Both the position numbers and the translations under genes were made by a program. A DNA stretch of 64,000 bases from Sphingomonas sp. CFBP 8760 (GTDB lineage: Bacteria; Pseudomonadota; Alphaproteobacteria; Sphingomonadales; Sphingomonadaceae): positions 52,638-116,637 of the forward strand of contig NZ_JACYUG010000006.1 of the NCBI RefSeq assembly GCF_014841615.1, written 5' to 3'. This document shows, in pieces, positions 16,773 to 25,381 of this stretch. How positions within the stretch are numbered: position 1 is the first letter of the stretch; every line of letters starts with the position of its first letter. The notes beneath the pieces are model-generated. The model made no database searches. It worked only from the letters and a program-made list of their open reading frames with translations, and was not told where the DNA came from.

Positions 16773-17992
16773 TCCTGCCCGACGCCGCGTGGCGGCATCG
16801 CGAAGGGCTGGCGGCGCTGGCGGCGGCGCTGGGTGCTGAATCGGGAGAGGCGCGGTTCGTGGGCGGCGCGGTGCGCGATACGCTGTTGGGGCTGGATGTC
16901 GCCGATGTCGACATCGCCACCCGCCATCCCCCCGAAGAAGTGCTGGCGCGGCTGCGCGCGGCGGCGATCCGGGCGGTGCCGACCGGGCTGGCTCATGGCA
17001 CCATCACCGCGGTGCTGCCCGACGGCCCGGTCGAGGTGACGACGCTGCGACGCGACGTCGCCACCGATGGCCGTCATGCCGAAGTCGCCTTCACCGACGA
17101 CTGGCGCGAGGATGCCGCCCGCCGCGATTTCACGATGAACGCGCTCTACGCCGATCCCGTGACCGGCCGGATCGACGATTATTTCGGCGGGCTGGCCGAT
17201 CTGACGGCCGGTCGCGTGCGCTTCATCGGCTCCGCGTTGCAGCGGATCGCCGAGGATCACCTGCGCATCCTGCGCTTCTTCCGTTTCCACGCCCGGTTCG
17301 GCACCGCGATCGATGCCGAGGGGCTGGACGCCTGCACCGCGCGCGCCAACGACCTGATGGCCCTGTCGCGCGAACGGATCGCGAGCGAACTGCTGAAACT
17401 GCTCGTCGCGCCGGGTGCGGTGGCGGTGATCGCGCTGATGGTCGAGCGCGGCATCCTGGCGGCGGTGCTGCCGGAGATCGACCGCGCGGGGGCGGACCGG
17501 CTGGCGGCACTGGCGGCACGGGAAGCGGCAGCGGGCATCACCGCCGATCCGATTCGCCGACTCGCCGCGCTGGTGCCGCCGGCGGCGGCGGAGCCGGTCG
17601 GGGCGCGGCTGAAACTGTCCAACGCGCATCGCAAGCGGCTGATCGCCGCGACCGCGGGTTCCGGGGACGAGGGGCCGCACGCGCTCGCCTATCGGCATGG
17701 CGTGGAAGGGGCGGTCGACCGGCTGTTGCTGGCGGGAGGCGATCCGGCACCGATCCTCGGATGGACGCCGCCGCGATTGCCGATCGGCGGAGGGGCGCTG
17801 GTCGCGCGCGGGCTGGGCCGGGGGCCGGACGTGGCGGCGGCGCTGCGCGCGGTCGAGACGCGCTGGATCGCGGAGGGTTTCCCCGACGATCAGCGGGTCG
17901 CGGTGATCGCCGACGAGATCGCCGGCGTGGTAAACGGACGCGACGCCCGCAGCATCGCGAACGCCGCGTCGGATTCCAGCGGCCGGGCGTAG
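16763..17992 (+). CDS. CCA tRNA nucleotidyltransferase
   Basis: The 409-residue product has the class II signature FVGGAVRDTLLGLDVADVDIA (metal-binding DxD), RRDFTMNALYAD and a C-terminal helical body. It adds or repairs the 3' CCA of tRNAs or is a poly(A)-polymerase relative. Both tRNA genes in this window encode their own CCA, so repair is the likely role. The last 103 bases overlap the end of the convergent EAL gene. Confidence 0.88.
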   Translation: MGLILPDAAWRHREGLAALAAALGAESGEARFVGGAVRDTLLGLDVADVDIATRHPPEEVLARLRAAAIRAVPTGLAHGTITAVLPDGPVEVTTLRRDVATDGRHAEVAFTDDWREDAARRDFTMNALYADPVTGRIDDYFGGLADLTAGRVRFIGSALQRIAEDHLRILRFFRFHARFGTAIDAEGLDACTARANDLMALSRERIASELLKLLVAPGAVAVIALMVERGILAAVLPEIDRAGADRLAALAAREAAAGITADPIRRLAALVPPAAAEPVGARLKLSNAHRKRLIAATAGSGDEGPHALAYRHGVEGAVDRLLLAGGDPAPILGWTPPRLPIGGGALVARGLGRGPDVAAALRAVETRWIAEGFPDDQRVAVIADEIAGVVNGRDARSIANAASDSSGRA

Positions 17993-19605
17993 AAATAACC
18001 CTGCCCCTTGGTGCAGCCCAGCGCGGCCAGCGTCTGGCTGAGTTCGATCGTCTCCACCCCTTCGGCGGTGGTCTGCATACCCAGCGCCTGCGCCAGCGAC
18101 AGGATCGCCCGCACGATCGCCACCTTGTCGCGATCGGCCAGCATCCCGGTCACGAACGAACGGTCGATCTTCAGGATATCGATCGGCAGGCCCTGCAGAT
18201 AGGCGAGGTTCGAATAGCCGGTGCCGAAATCGTCCATCGCCAGCCTGCAGCCCAGCGCCTTCAGCGCGTGCATCGTCTGGGCGACGCGATCGGGATCGGA
18301 GACGATCGCGCTTTCGGTGAGTTCCAGCAAGAACCGGTCGCCGGTCAGGCCATGGCGGCGCAGCGCATCGCCCACCACGGGGGCGACGATATCGCGCTGC
18401 ATCTGGATCGCCGACAGGTTCACCGCCACCCGCGCGCCGCAATGCCCGCCCGACCGCCGGTCCCAGTCGGCCAGCGTCCGTGCCGCCTCGTCGATCGCCC
18501 AGCGGCCGAGGGGGACGATCAGTCCCGATTCTTCCGCGACCGGGATGAACGACACCGGGCTGTGTTCGGTACCGTCCACATCGGTCCAGCGGGCCAGCGC
18601 CTCGAACGAGGCGATCGCCCCGGTCGCCAGATCGCAGATCGGTTGATAGGCGAGGCGCAGCCGGCGTTGCTCGATCGCGTGGCGCAGCGCGGTTTCCATC
18701 GCGAACTGGCTGCGTGCCTCGGCGAAGATATGGTTCTGATGGGTTTCGATCCGGCCGGTCCCCTTGCACCGCTTGGTCGCGAGCTGGGCGTGGCGGATCA
18801 GGTCGTCGGGGTCGTCGCTGTCCGCACCGAAGGCGATGCCGACCGCACAGTCGACGCTGATCTCCAGATCGGTCAGCCGGAACGGCGCGCTGAGCGTGCG
18901 CCGGATGCGCTCGCCCAGTTCGGCCGCTTCGTCCCGTGATTCGTCGATCGTCAGCAGGATGCCGAATTCATCGCCGCCGATCCGGGCCAGCGTATCGCGC
19001 GCCCGCAACGCGCCCTTCATCCGGCGGGCGACGGTGATGAGCAATTCGTCGCCGGCGAGGCTGCCGAGGCAGGCGTTGATCCGTCCGAACCGGGCCAGAT
19101 CGACCACGAGGACGGCATAGCGTGCCCGGTCGTCGGACACCGCCTCGACCAGATCGCCGAACCCTTCGCGGTTGGGCAGGCCGGTCAGGCTGTCGCTGGT
19201 CATCTCGCGCCGCAGGCTGCGTTCGGTATGATGCTGCGAGGTCTGGTCGATCAGGGTGAGCAGGAAGTTGCTGCGTTCGACCGGCGAGCCACGGGCGATC
19301 GTGATGCGGTAATAGCGACAGTCTATCGCGTCGCCCATTTGCCAGTCGAAATCGCAGTGCAGCCGGTTCGACCAGGTCAGCCGGTCGAGATGCGGCAGCA
19401 GCGCGGCCATCATCGTCGGTCCCGCCGCCGCCATGTCCAGCCCCGCCGCCCGGCAGGCGCGGTTGGCCGCGGTGATCGTCCAGCCCCCCACATCGTCGCC
19501 GCGCGACAGTTCGAGCACCGGCACCGGCATCAGATCGAGGCAGGATGCCGCCCATGCCAGCGGCATACCCGGCGGGACGGGATCGTCGATGGGGGCGCTG
19601 GCCAT
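17890..19605 (-). CDS. GGDEF-EAL cyclic-di-GMP signalling protein, probable phosphodiesterase
   Basis: The 571-residue product has a PAS-like N-terminal region (about 20-120), a GGDEF domain (about 135-295) and an EAL domain (about 310-560). The EAL catalytic set looks intact: FEALARW, NLSAIQ, LELTES, MDDFGTGYSNL, LKIDRSFV, AEGVET and GQGYFYARP. The GGDEF loop IGGDEFG and an upstream RxxD inhibitory site are present, but the usual DxDxFKxIND segment reads VDLARFGRINA, losing conserved residues. This suggests it degrades c-di-GMP, with the GGDEF part as a GTP or c-di-GMP sensor. No transmembrane helix was seen. Confidence 0.88.
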   Translation of the reverse strand: MASAPIDDPVPPGMPLAWAASCLDLMPVPVLELSRGDDVGGWTITAANRACRAAGLDMAAAGPTMMAALLPHLDRLTWSNRLHCDFDWQMGDAIDCRYYRITIARGSPVERSNFLLTLIDQTSQHHTERSLRREMTSDSLTGLPNREGFGDLVEAVSDDRARYAVLVVDLARFGRINACLGSLAGDELLITVARRMKGALRARDTLARIGGDEFGILLTIDESRDEAAELGERIRRTLSAPFRLTDLEISVDCAVGIAFGADSDDPDDLIRHAQLATKRCKGTGRIETHQNHIFAEARSQFAMETALRHAIEQRRLRLAYQPICDLATGAIASFEALARWTDVDGTEHSPVSFIPVAEESGLIVPLGRWAIDEAARTLADWDRRSGGHCGARVAVNLSAIQMQRDIVAPVVGDALRRHGLTGDRFLLELTESAIVSDPDRVAQTMHALKALGCRLAMDDFGTGYSNLAYLQGLPIDILKIDRSFVTGMLADRDKVAIVRAILSLAQALGMQTTAEGVETIELSQTLAALGCTKGQGYFYARPLESDAAFAMLRASRPFTTPAISSAITATR

Positions 19606-19659
19606 GACCCCGTCCTAACGGCCGGTGGTTAAGATGCCCTGAAACCCCGCGTCACCCCG

Positions 19660-21921
19660 TCATGCGAATCGATTGTCGCGGGGAAAGCCAGTGGGCGGCA
19701 TCCGCCCTGCCGCCCCGCGCGCGGTGCGCCATGCCGACAGATCGGTTTCGGTCCGCACCCGGCCCGTTTCCCCCTTCATCGTCCAGCTAAGTCCCTCCGC
19801 GAACACGAAAGTCTTGGCATCCGACAGGCCGCCGTCGCGGAACCGCTGCAACTGCAACCCCTGCCCCCGCGTCATCTCGACCAGTTCGGCGAGCGGGAAG
19901 ACCAGCATCTTGCGGTTATCGCCGATCGCCGCGACATAATCGTCGCCCGGCGCGACCGCGCGCACGATCTTCAGCAGCGCGCCGGCGCGCGGGGTCATCA
20001 CCGCCTTGCCCTTGCGCGTCTCCGCGATCGTCTCCGCCACGGGCACGATGAAGCCGCGCCCGTCGCTGGCGGCGAGCAGCAACCGCTGCTGGCGCGACGC
20101 GGGCACGAACGCGACGACGCGGACATTGCCGTCGAGGTCGATCATCGCGCGCACCGGTTCGCCGAAGCCCCGCCCGCCAGGCAGCTTGTCGGCGGCCAGC
20201 GTGAAGAACCGGCCATTCTCCGCCGCCAGCAGCAGTTTGTCGGTAGTCTGCGCGTGGAAGGCGAAGGCGGGGCCGTCGCCCTCCTTGAACTTCAGCGTAT
20301 CGGCGGCGGTCAGATCGGAATGGCCGCGCATCGCCCTGATCCAGCCGCGCTGCGACAGGATGACGGTGATCGGCTCGCGCTCGATCATCGCCTCCAGCGG
20401 GATGTCGCGGGTGGGCGCCGCCTCCTCGATCGTGGTGCGGCGCTTGCCGAGGGGCGTTTCGGGACCATAGCGGTCGCGGACCTTGCGCAGGTCGCGCTTC
20501 ATCCGCGTTTTCTGCTTGGCGGGGCTGTCGATCAGCGCGGTCAGGTCGGCGCGTTCCTTGTCGAGGCCGTCGCGCTCCTTCCTGATCTGGAACTCCTCCA
20601 GCCGCCGCAGGCTGCGCAGCCGCATGTTCAGGATCGCCTCCGCCTGCCGGTCGTTCAGCGCGAACTCGTCGATCATCACCGCCTTGGGCTCGTCCTCCGT
20701 CCGGATGATCTCGATGACGCTATCGAGATTGAGATAGGCGATCAGATAGCCGTCGAGCAGGTCGATCCGGTCGGCGATCTTCGCCAGCCGATGGCGGGTG
20801 CGGCGGTCGAGGACGATGAACTGATGCTCGACCCAGGCATATAGCGCATCGCGCAGGCCCATCACCCGCGGCGTGCGGGCATGGTCGAGCACGTTCAGGT
20901 TGAGCGGCACGCGGGTTTCGAGATCGGTCAGACGGAACAGCCCGTCCATCATCACCTGCGCATCGACGGTGCGCGACCGCGGTTCGAGGACGATGCGGAC
21001 CTCCGCGTCGGATTCGTCGCGCACATCGGCCAGGATCGGCAGCTTGCGATCGTTGATGAGCGCGGCGATCTGTTCGATCAGCTTGCCCTTCTGCACGCCG
21101 TACGGAATCTCGGCGATCACCGCCTGCCAGCCGCCGCCCTTTTCCCGCTCGATGCTCCAGCGCGCGCGCACCCGGAAACTGCCGCGCCCGGTGCGATAGG
21201 ATTCGGCGATCACCGCGGGCGGATCGACGACGAGACCGCCGGTCGGGAAATCGGGGCCGGTGATGTGATCCAGCACGTTGGCGGCGGCATCGTCGACCAA
21301 GGCGATCGCGGCATCCAGCAGTTCGGCGGCGTTGTGCGGCGGGATCGAGGTGGCCATGCCGACCGCGATGCCGGCGGCGCCATTGGCCAGCAGGTTGGGG
21401 AACAGGCCGGGGAACAGTTCCGGTTCCTGCTCCTCGCCATTATAGGTCGGGCGGTACCCGACCGCATCCTCGTCCAGCCCGTCCATCAGGTCGATCGCGA
21501 CCTGCGTCAGCCGCGCCTCGGTATAGCGGTAGGCGGCGGCGTTATCGCCATCGATGTTGCCGAAATTGCCCTGCCCGTCGACCAGGGGATAGCGCAGCGC
21601 GAAATCCTGCGCGAGGCGGACCATCGCGTCGTAGACGGACTGGTCGCCATGCGGGTGGTATTTGCCGATCACGTCGCCGACGACGCGGGCGCATTTCTTG
21701 TACCCCGAGGCCGGGTCCAGTTTCAGCAGCCGCATCGCCCAGAGCAGGCGGCGATGCACGGGTTTCAGCCCGTCGCGCACATCGGGCAGCGAGCGGGCGG
21801 TGATCGTCGACAACGCATAGACGAGGTAACGCTCCGACAGGGCACTGTCGAAGGGAGCGTCGAAGATGCCGATCGGCGTGTCGGGGCCGGTGAGTTCGGT
21901 CGCCATATGTTCCGCTTTCAT
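19660..21921 (-). CDS. parC: DNA topoisomerase IV subunit A
   Basis: The 753-residue product is ParC, which with ParE decatenates chromosomes. Seen: SLPDVRDGLKPVHRRLLWAM, GKYHPHGDQSVYDAMVRLAQ, the catalytic tyrosine in AAYRYTEARLT, and a C-terminal beta-propeller-like domain. At the quinolone-determining site the E. coli Ser80 position is Gln and Glu84 is Asp, probably normal for the lineage. The ATG at 21906 is an alternative start. parE is not in the window. Confidence 0.93.
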   Translation of the reverse strand: MKAEHMATELTGPDTPIGIFDAPFDSALSERYLVYALSTITARSLPDVRDGLKPVHRRLLWAMRLLKLDPASGYKKCARVVGDVIGKYHPHGDQSVYDAMVRLAQDFALRYPLVDGQGNFGNIDGDNAAAYRYTEARLTQVAIDLMDGLDEDAVGYRPTYNGEEQEPELFPGLFPNLLANGAAGIAVGMATSIPPHNAAELLDAAIALVDDAAANVLDHITGPDFPTGGLVVDPPAVIAESYRTGRGSFRVRARWSIEREKGGGWQAVIAEIPYGVQKGKLIEQIAALINDRKLPILADVRDESDAEVRIVLEPRSRTVDAQVMMDGLFRLTDLETRVPLNLNVLDHARTPRVMGLRDALYAWVEHQFIVLDRRTRHRLAKIADRIDLLDGYLIAYLNLDSVIEIIRTEDEPKAVMIDEFALNDRQAEAILNMRLRSLRRLEEFQIRKERDGLDKERADLTALIDSPAKQKTRMKRDLRKVRDRYGPETPLGKRRTTIEEAAPTRDIPLEAMIEREPITVILSQRGWIRAMRGHSDLTAADTLKFKEGDGPAFAFHAQTTDKLLLAAENGRFFTLAADKLPGGRGFGEPVRAMIDLDGNVRVVAFVPASRQQRLLLAASDGRGFIVPVAETIAETRKGKAVMTPRAGALLKIVRAVAPGDDYVAAIGDNRKMLVFPLAELVEMTRGQGLQLQRFRDGGLSDAKTFVFAEGLSWTMKGETGRVRTETDLSAWRTARGAAGRMPPTGFPRDNRFA

Positions 21922-21958
21922 AGCAGCAACCGCCGCCGCGGCAAGCCCGGCGGACGCG

Positions 21959-22014
21959 GTGGAAAGTCACACCCGGCAGGCGTGGAAAGTCACGAACGTC
22001 GCATCCTACAGGGG
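21959..22014 (+). repeat. dispersed GGAAAGTCAC element, copy 1
   Basis: Two GGAAAGTCAC units (21961 and 21984) are followed by GAACGTCGCATCCTACA. A second copy in inverted orientation lies at 57803-57848 in front of ctrA, with near-identical order (two units, then GAAAGTCGCATCCTACA). Both copies sit in promoter regions, immediately upstream of parC and in the ctrA upstream region. Confidence 0.7.
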
Positions 22015-22135
22015 GTGCGGGCCAGCGGGGTGCGTGCGCCGCCATGCCCCCGGTCGGGGCGACGGGTCTGGATGGCCGGGCGGGGGTAGATCAGCATGAC
22101 CACCCCCTTGCGCCTTTGCCGGCCTGTAGGACAGC

Positions 22136-22228
22136 GCCGTCGTGACGGCGTGCAGGACAGCACCGTCGTGACGGCGGGCAAGACGGTGCCGTTCGTGACG
22201 GCGTCTGGGTCGGTGCCGTCGTGACGGC
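22136..22228. repeat. four-fold GCCGTC-GT-GACGGC hairpin/operator-like array
   Basis: Near-palindromes at 22136-22149, 22162-22175, 22188-22202 and 22215-22228 recur every 26-27 bases. The second begins ACCGTC and the third has one extra T. The segments between them are also alike (GCAGGACAGC-type). The array ends 28 bases before the alpha/beta hydrolase start. It could be a regulator binding array spaced at about 2.5 helical turns, or a minisatellite. Confidence 0.7.
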
Positions 22229-22256
22229 GGGGGCGATCCCGCCTATGGTCGCCAGC

Positions 22257-23144
22257 ATGATCCGTCCTGCCTTGCTGGCGCTGCTGCCGCTGTTGCTGCC
22301 CGTCGCGGCCGTCGCCGCCGATCCGTCCCCCGCCCTGCTCACCTGGGCCAGGCTGAAGGCCCGCCCCCGCCCGACGGCGGATGCGACGATCGCCTATGGC
22401 CCGGATGCGTTGCAGAAGGTCGATCTGTGGGTGCCGGCCGGGCCGGGTCCGCATCCGGTGGTGGTGATGGTGCATGGCGGCTGCTGGCAGAGCGACATCG
22501 CCGACCGCACCTTGATGGACTGGATCGCCGCCGACCTGCGCGCCGGCGGCATCGCGGTGTGGAACATCGATTATCGCGGCGTGGACCGGCCGGGCGGCGG
22601 CTATCCCGGCACCTTCGCGGATGTCGCCGCCGCCGCCGATGCGCTGGCGGCGCAGGCATCGGCCTATCGTCTCGACCTGCGCCGGGTCGTCGCGGTCGGC
22701 CATTCCGCCGGCGGGCATCTGGCGCTGTGGCTGGCGGCGCGGCCGAAGCTGCCGGCGGCCAGCCCGTTGCGGCGGCCGCAGCCACTGAGGATCGCCCATG
22801 TCGTCAGCCTGGGCGGGCTGCCCGATCTGGAGGCGACCGCCGCCAGCCCCGACAATGGCTGCGGCACCGAGGTGGTCGGCCGGCTGGTCGCCGGGGGCGG
22901 TTATGCCGACACCTCGATCCCGCGCCTGTTGCCGCTGGGGGTGGGGCAGGATCTGGTCAACGGTCTGAACGACCGGATCATCCCCGCCCGCCTCGCCACC
23001 GATTATGTCGCGACGGCGAAGAAGGCGGGCGATCGCGTGCGGTTGGCCATGCTCGCCGATACCGGCCATGTCGAACTGATCGCGCCGGAAACGCCCGCCT
23101 GGGCGGCGGCGAAACGGGCGATCGCGAAGGGATTGCGGCGATGA
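22257..23144 (+). CDS. exported alpha/beta hydrolase coupled to kynureninase
   Basis: The 295-residue product has a signal peptide (ALLALLPLLLPVAAVAAD), an oxyanion HGGCW motif near residue 75, the nucleophile elbow VGHSAGGH near residue 145, and a catalytic His in DTGHVEL. HGGxW and GHSAGGH are typical of arylformamidase-like hydrolases, so N-formylkynurenine hydrolysis is plausible given the next gene. The signal peptide, however, predicts a periplasmic enzyme. Starts at 22245 (ATG) and 22221 (GTG) are possible. The stop overlaps the kynureninase ATG. Confidence 0.75.
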   Translation: MIRPALLALLPLLLPVAAVAADPSPALLTWARLKARPRPTADATIAYGPDALQKVDLWVPAGPGPHPVVVMVHGGCWQSDIADRTLMDWIAADLRAGGIAVWNIDYRGVDRPGGGYPGTFADVAAAADALAAQASAYRLDLRRVVAVGHSAGGHLALWLAARPKLPAASPLRRPQPLRIAHVVSLGGLPDLEATAASPDNGCGTEVVGRLVAGGGYADTSIPRLLPLGVGQDLVNGLNDRIIPARLATDYVATAKKAGDRVRLAMLADTGHVELIAPETPAWAAAKRAIAKGLRR

Positions 23145-24385
23145 CACGGGCCGGGATGACAGGGGCCGGGATGACACGGGACGAAGCACGCGCGCTGGAC
23201 GCGCATGATCCGCTGGCCCCGTTGCGCGACCGGTTCGCGCTGCCGGCGGGGGTGATCTATCTCGACGGCAATTCGCTGGGGCCGCTGCCCCGCGCGACCG
23301 TGCCGGCGATGACGGACATGGTGACGCAGGCCTGGGGCGACCGGCTGATCCGTAGCTGGAACGAGGGGTGGATCGACGCGCCCGTCCGGCTGGGCGGCAA
23401 GATCGCCCCGCTGATCGGCGCGGCGGCGGACGAGGTGATCGTCGGCGATTCGACCTCCGCCAACCTGTTCAAGGCGCTGGTCGCGGCCCTGCGCGTCGAT
23501 CCCGGCCGCCGGGTGGTATTGAGCGAGGCGGGCAATTTCCCGACCGACCTGCACGTCGCCGAAGGCGCGGTCGCCTGCGTGCCCGGCGCGTCGCTGCGGG
23601 TGGTGCCGCGCGGCGATATCGCGGCGGCGATCGATGGCGATGTCGCGGTGCTGCTGCTGACGCATGTCCATTACAAGACCGGCAGCCGGTTCGACATGGC
23701 GGCGATGACCGCCGCCGCGCACCGGGCGGGGGCGCTGGTGCTGTGGGACCTGAGCCATTCGGTCGGCGCGGTGGCGGTGGACCTGTCGGGCGCCGGGGCC
23801 GATCTGGCGGTGGGATGCACCTATAAATATGTGAACGGCGGGCCGGGCGCGCCCGCGTTCCTGTATGTCGCGACGCGGTGGCAGGACCGGCTGGCCAGCC
23901 CGCTGTCGGGCTGGATGGGCCATGCCGAACCCTTCGCCTTCGCCGATGCCTATGCCCCCGCCCCCGGCATGAAGCGCTGGCTGGCGGGGACGCCGCCGAT
24001 GCTGGCGATGGCGGCGCTGGAGGCGGGGCTGGACCTGTGGGCGACGGTGGACCGGGACGCGGTCTGGGCGAAATCGGCGGCGCTGTGGCGGATCATGGCG
24101 GCGGCGGGCGACGCGGCGGGGCTGGACTGCGTCACCCCCGCCGATCCGGCGGCGCGCGGCAGCCATATCAGTTTCCGCCACCCCCACGCCCATGGAATCG
24201 CGCAAGCCCTGATCGAACGCGGCGTGATCGGCGATTTCCGCGATCCCGATATCCTGCGGCTGGGGCTGACGCCGCTGTACCTGAGCCATGACGACGTGTG
24301 GCGGGCCGGCGCGATCCTGGGCGGGATCATGGCATCGGGCGACTGGCGCGCGCCGCGCTTCGCCACCCGGCTGGCGGTGACGTGA
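23141..24385 (+). CDS. kynU: kynureninase
   Basis: The 414-residue PLP enzyme cleaves kynurenine to anthranilate and alanine. Seen: VIYLDGNSLGPLP, the PLP lysine in GCTYKYVNGGPGAPAF, a WDLSHSVGA motif carrying the PLP-binding Asp, and GSHISFRH near the end. The 5' end holds three in-frame ATGs in a 15-base tandem repeat (23141, 23156, 23171), so the true start is unclear. It overlaps the hydrolase by four bases. With nadA/nadC present, kynurenine is more likely used for catabolism than for NAD synthesis. Confidence 0.92.
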   Translation: MTRAGMTGAGMTRDEARALDAHDPLAPLRDRFALPAGVIYLDGNSLGPLPRATVPAMTDMVTQAWGDRLIRSWNEGWIDAPVRLGGKIAPLIGAAADEVIVGDSTSANLFKALVAALRVDPGRRVVLSEAGNFPTDLHVAEGAVACVPGASLRVVPRGDIAAAIDGDVAVLLLTHVHYKTGSRFDMAAMTAAAHRAGALVLWDLSHSVGAVAVDLSGAGADLAVGCTYKYVNGGPGAPAFLYVATRWQDRLASPLSGWMGHAEPFAFADAYAPAPGMKRWLAGTPPMLAMAALEAGLDLWATVDRDAVWAKSAALWRIMAAAGDAAGLDCVTPADPAARGSHISFRHPHAHGIAQALIERGVIGDFRDPDILRLGLTPLYLSHDDVWRAGAILGGIMASGDWRAPRFATRLAVT

Positions 24386-24444
24386 CGCCCGCTTGACTCC
24401 AATTCCCATCGCGCCGATCAAGATTGCAAGCGGAGGACATGACC

Positions 24445-25299
24445 ATGCGGCGGGCGATGACGGTGGTGGCGGCGTGTGCGATGATCGCCGCCTGCAGCAA
24501 GGCGCCCGACAGCCATGATGACGCGGCCGTCAGCGGCGACACCGGCCCCGATCTGGGCGGACGATCGGCGGCGGGGATCGCGTTCTCCTACGCCTATTCG
24601 CTGGTGATGCCCGGCGACGACATCGCCGACGTGCAGGAAACCCACGCCGCCGCCTGCGAACGGCTCGGCCCCGACCGGTGCCGCATCACCGGATTGCACT
24701 ATACGGTCGCCCCGTCGGGCGGGGTCGATGCCGACCTGTCGATGACGGTCGCCGCCTCGGTGGCGCGGACGTTCGGGCGGCAGGGCGTGCTGGCCGCGCA
24801 GAAAGCGGGCGCGGTGCTGGGCGGCGTGACGATCGGCGGGACCGAGGTGGCGACGCAGGCCAGGGCCGATACGCAGGCCGCGACGGAGGCCATCACCGAG
24901 CGCGCGCGCGTCCAGGCCGATCTGCGCCGCCGCCAGACGCCGGAGGCGCGCGCCGAATTGCGCCGCCGCGATACCGAACTCGCCGCGCAGGCCCGCACCG
25001 CGCGCGCCGACGCCGCGACCGCGCGCGACAGCATCGCCAACACCCCGGTCTCGTTCGACTATCGCTCCGGCCGGGGCGTCGGCCTGGCCAACCGCGTGCG
25101 CGAGGCGGGGGATGCGGCGGCCGCCTCCACCGCGGCAACGCTGGCGGCGGTGCTGTGGGTGATCGCGACGCTGGGGCCGCCGCTGGTGGTGCTGCTGGCG
25201 CTGGTGGTGGTGTGGCGGCGCTGGGGCCAGGCGGCGTGGCGGCGGGTCGCCGGGCCGGGCGCGCCGCACACGCCGCCCGCCGATCCCCCCGTCTGGTAA
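24445..25299 (+). CDS. DUF4349-like lipoprotein
   Basis: The 284-residue product has a lipoprotein signal ending AACS, a central region with a helical, coiled-coil-like stretch (about 140-200, rich in Arg/Ala/Glu), and a C-terminal membrane helix (about 235-262). The order resembles DUF4349 proteins, although that assignment is tentative. The start at 24445 is preferred because GGAGG lies eight bases upstream; the ATG at 24439 is too close to it. The function is unknown; both ends appear membrane-anchored. Confidence 0.65.
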   Translation: MRRAMTVVAACAMIAACSKAPDSHDDAAVSGDTGPDLGGRSAAGIAFSYAYSLVMPGDDIADVQETHAAACERLGPDRCRITGLHYTVAPSGGVDADLSMTVAASVARTFGRQGVLAAQKAGAVLGGVTIGGTEVATQARADTQAATEAITERARVQADLRRRQTPEARAELRRRDTELAAQARTARADAATARDSIANTPVSFDYRSGRGVGLANRVREAGDAAAASTAATLAAVLWVIATLGPPLVVLLALVVVWRRWGQAAWRRVAGPGAPHTPPADPPVW

Positions 25300-25381
25300 C
25301 CATTCCCGCTAACCCGACCTATCGATCTCGCCCCTAGGGTCCGACTCCGACGATGATTGTCGGCAAGGGCGGGCAGAGGAA

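Larger units (their letters stand above)
21922..22256. other. repeat-rich divergent region between parC and the kynureninase pair
   Basis: This gene-free region holds a GGAAAGTCAC repeat element (21959-22014) next to parC and a four-fold GCCGTC-GT-GACGGC hairpin array (22136-22228) next to the alpha/beta hydrolase. Both are listed separately. No protein-coding frame with a ribosome site was seen. It must contain the promoters of both flanking units. Confidence 0.6.

Noticed and set aside
22136..22228. CRISPR-like array
   Set aside because: Repeats are only about 14 bases with similar, not unique, spacers, and no cas genes are present.
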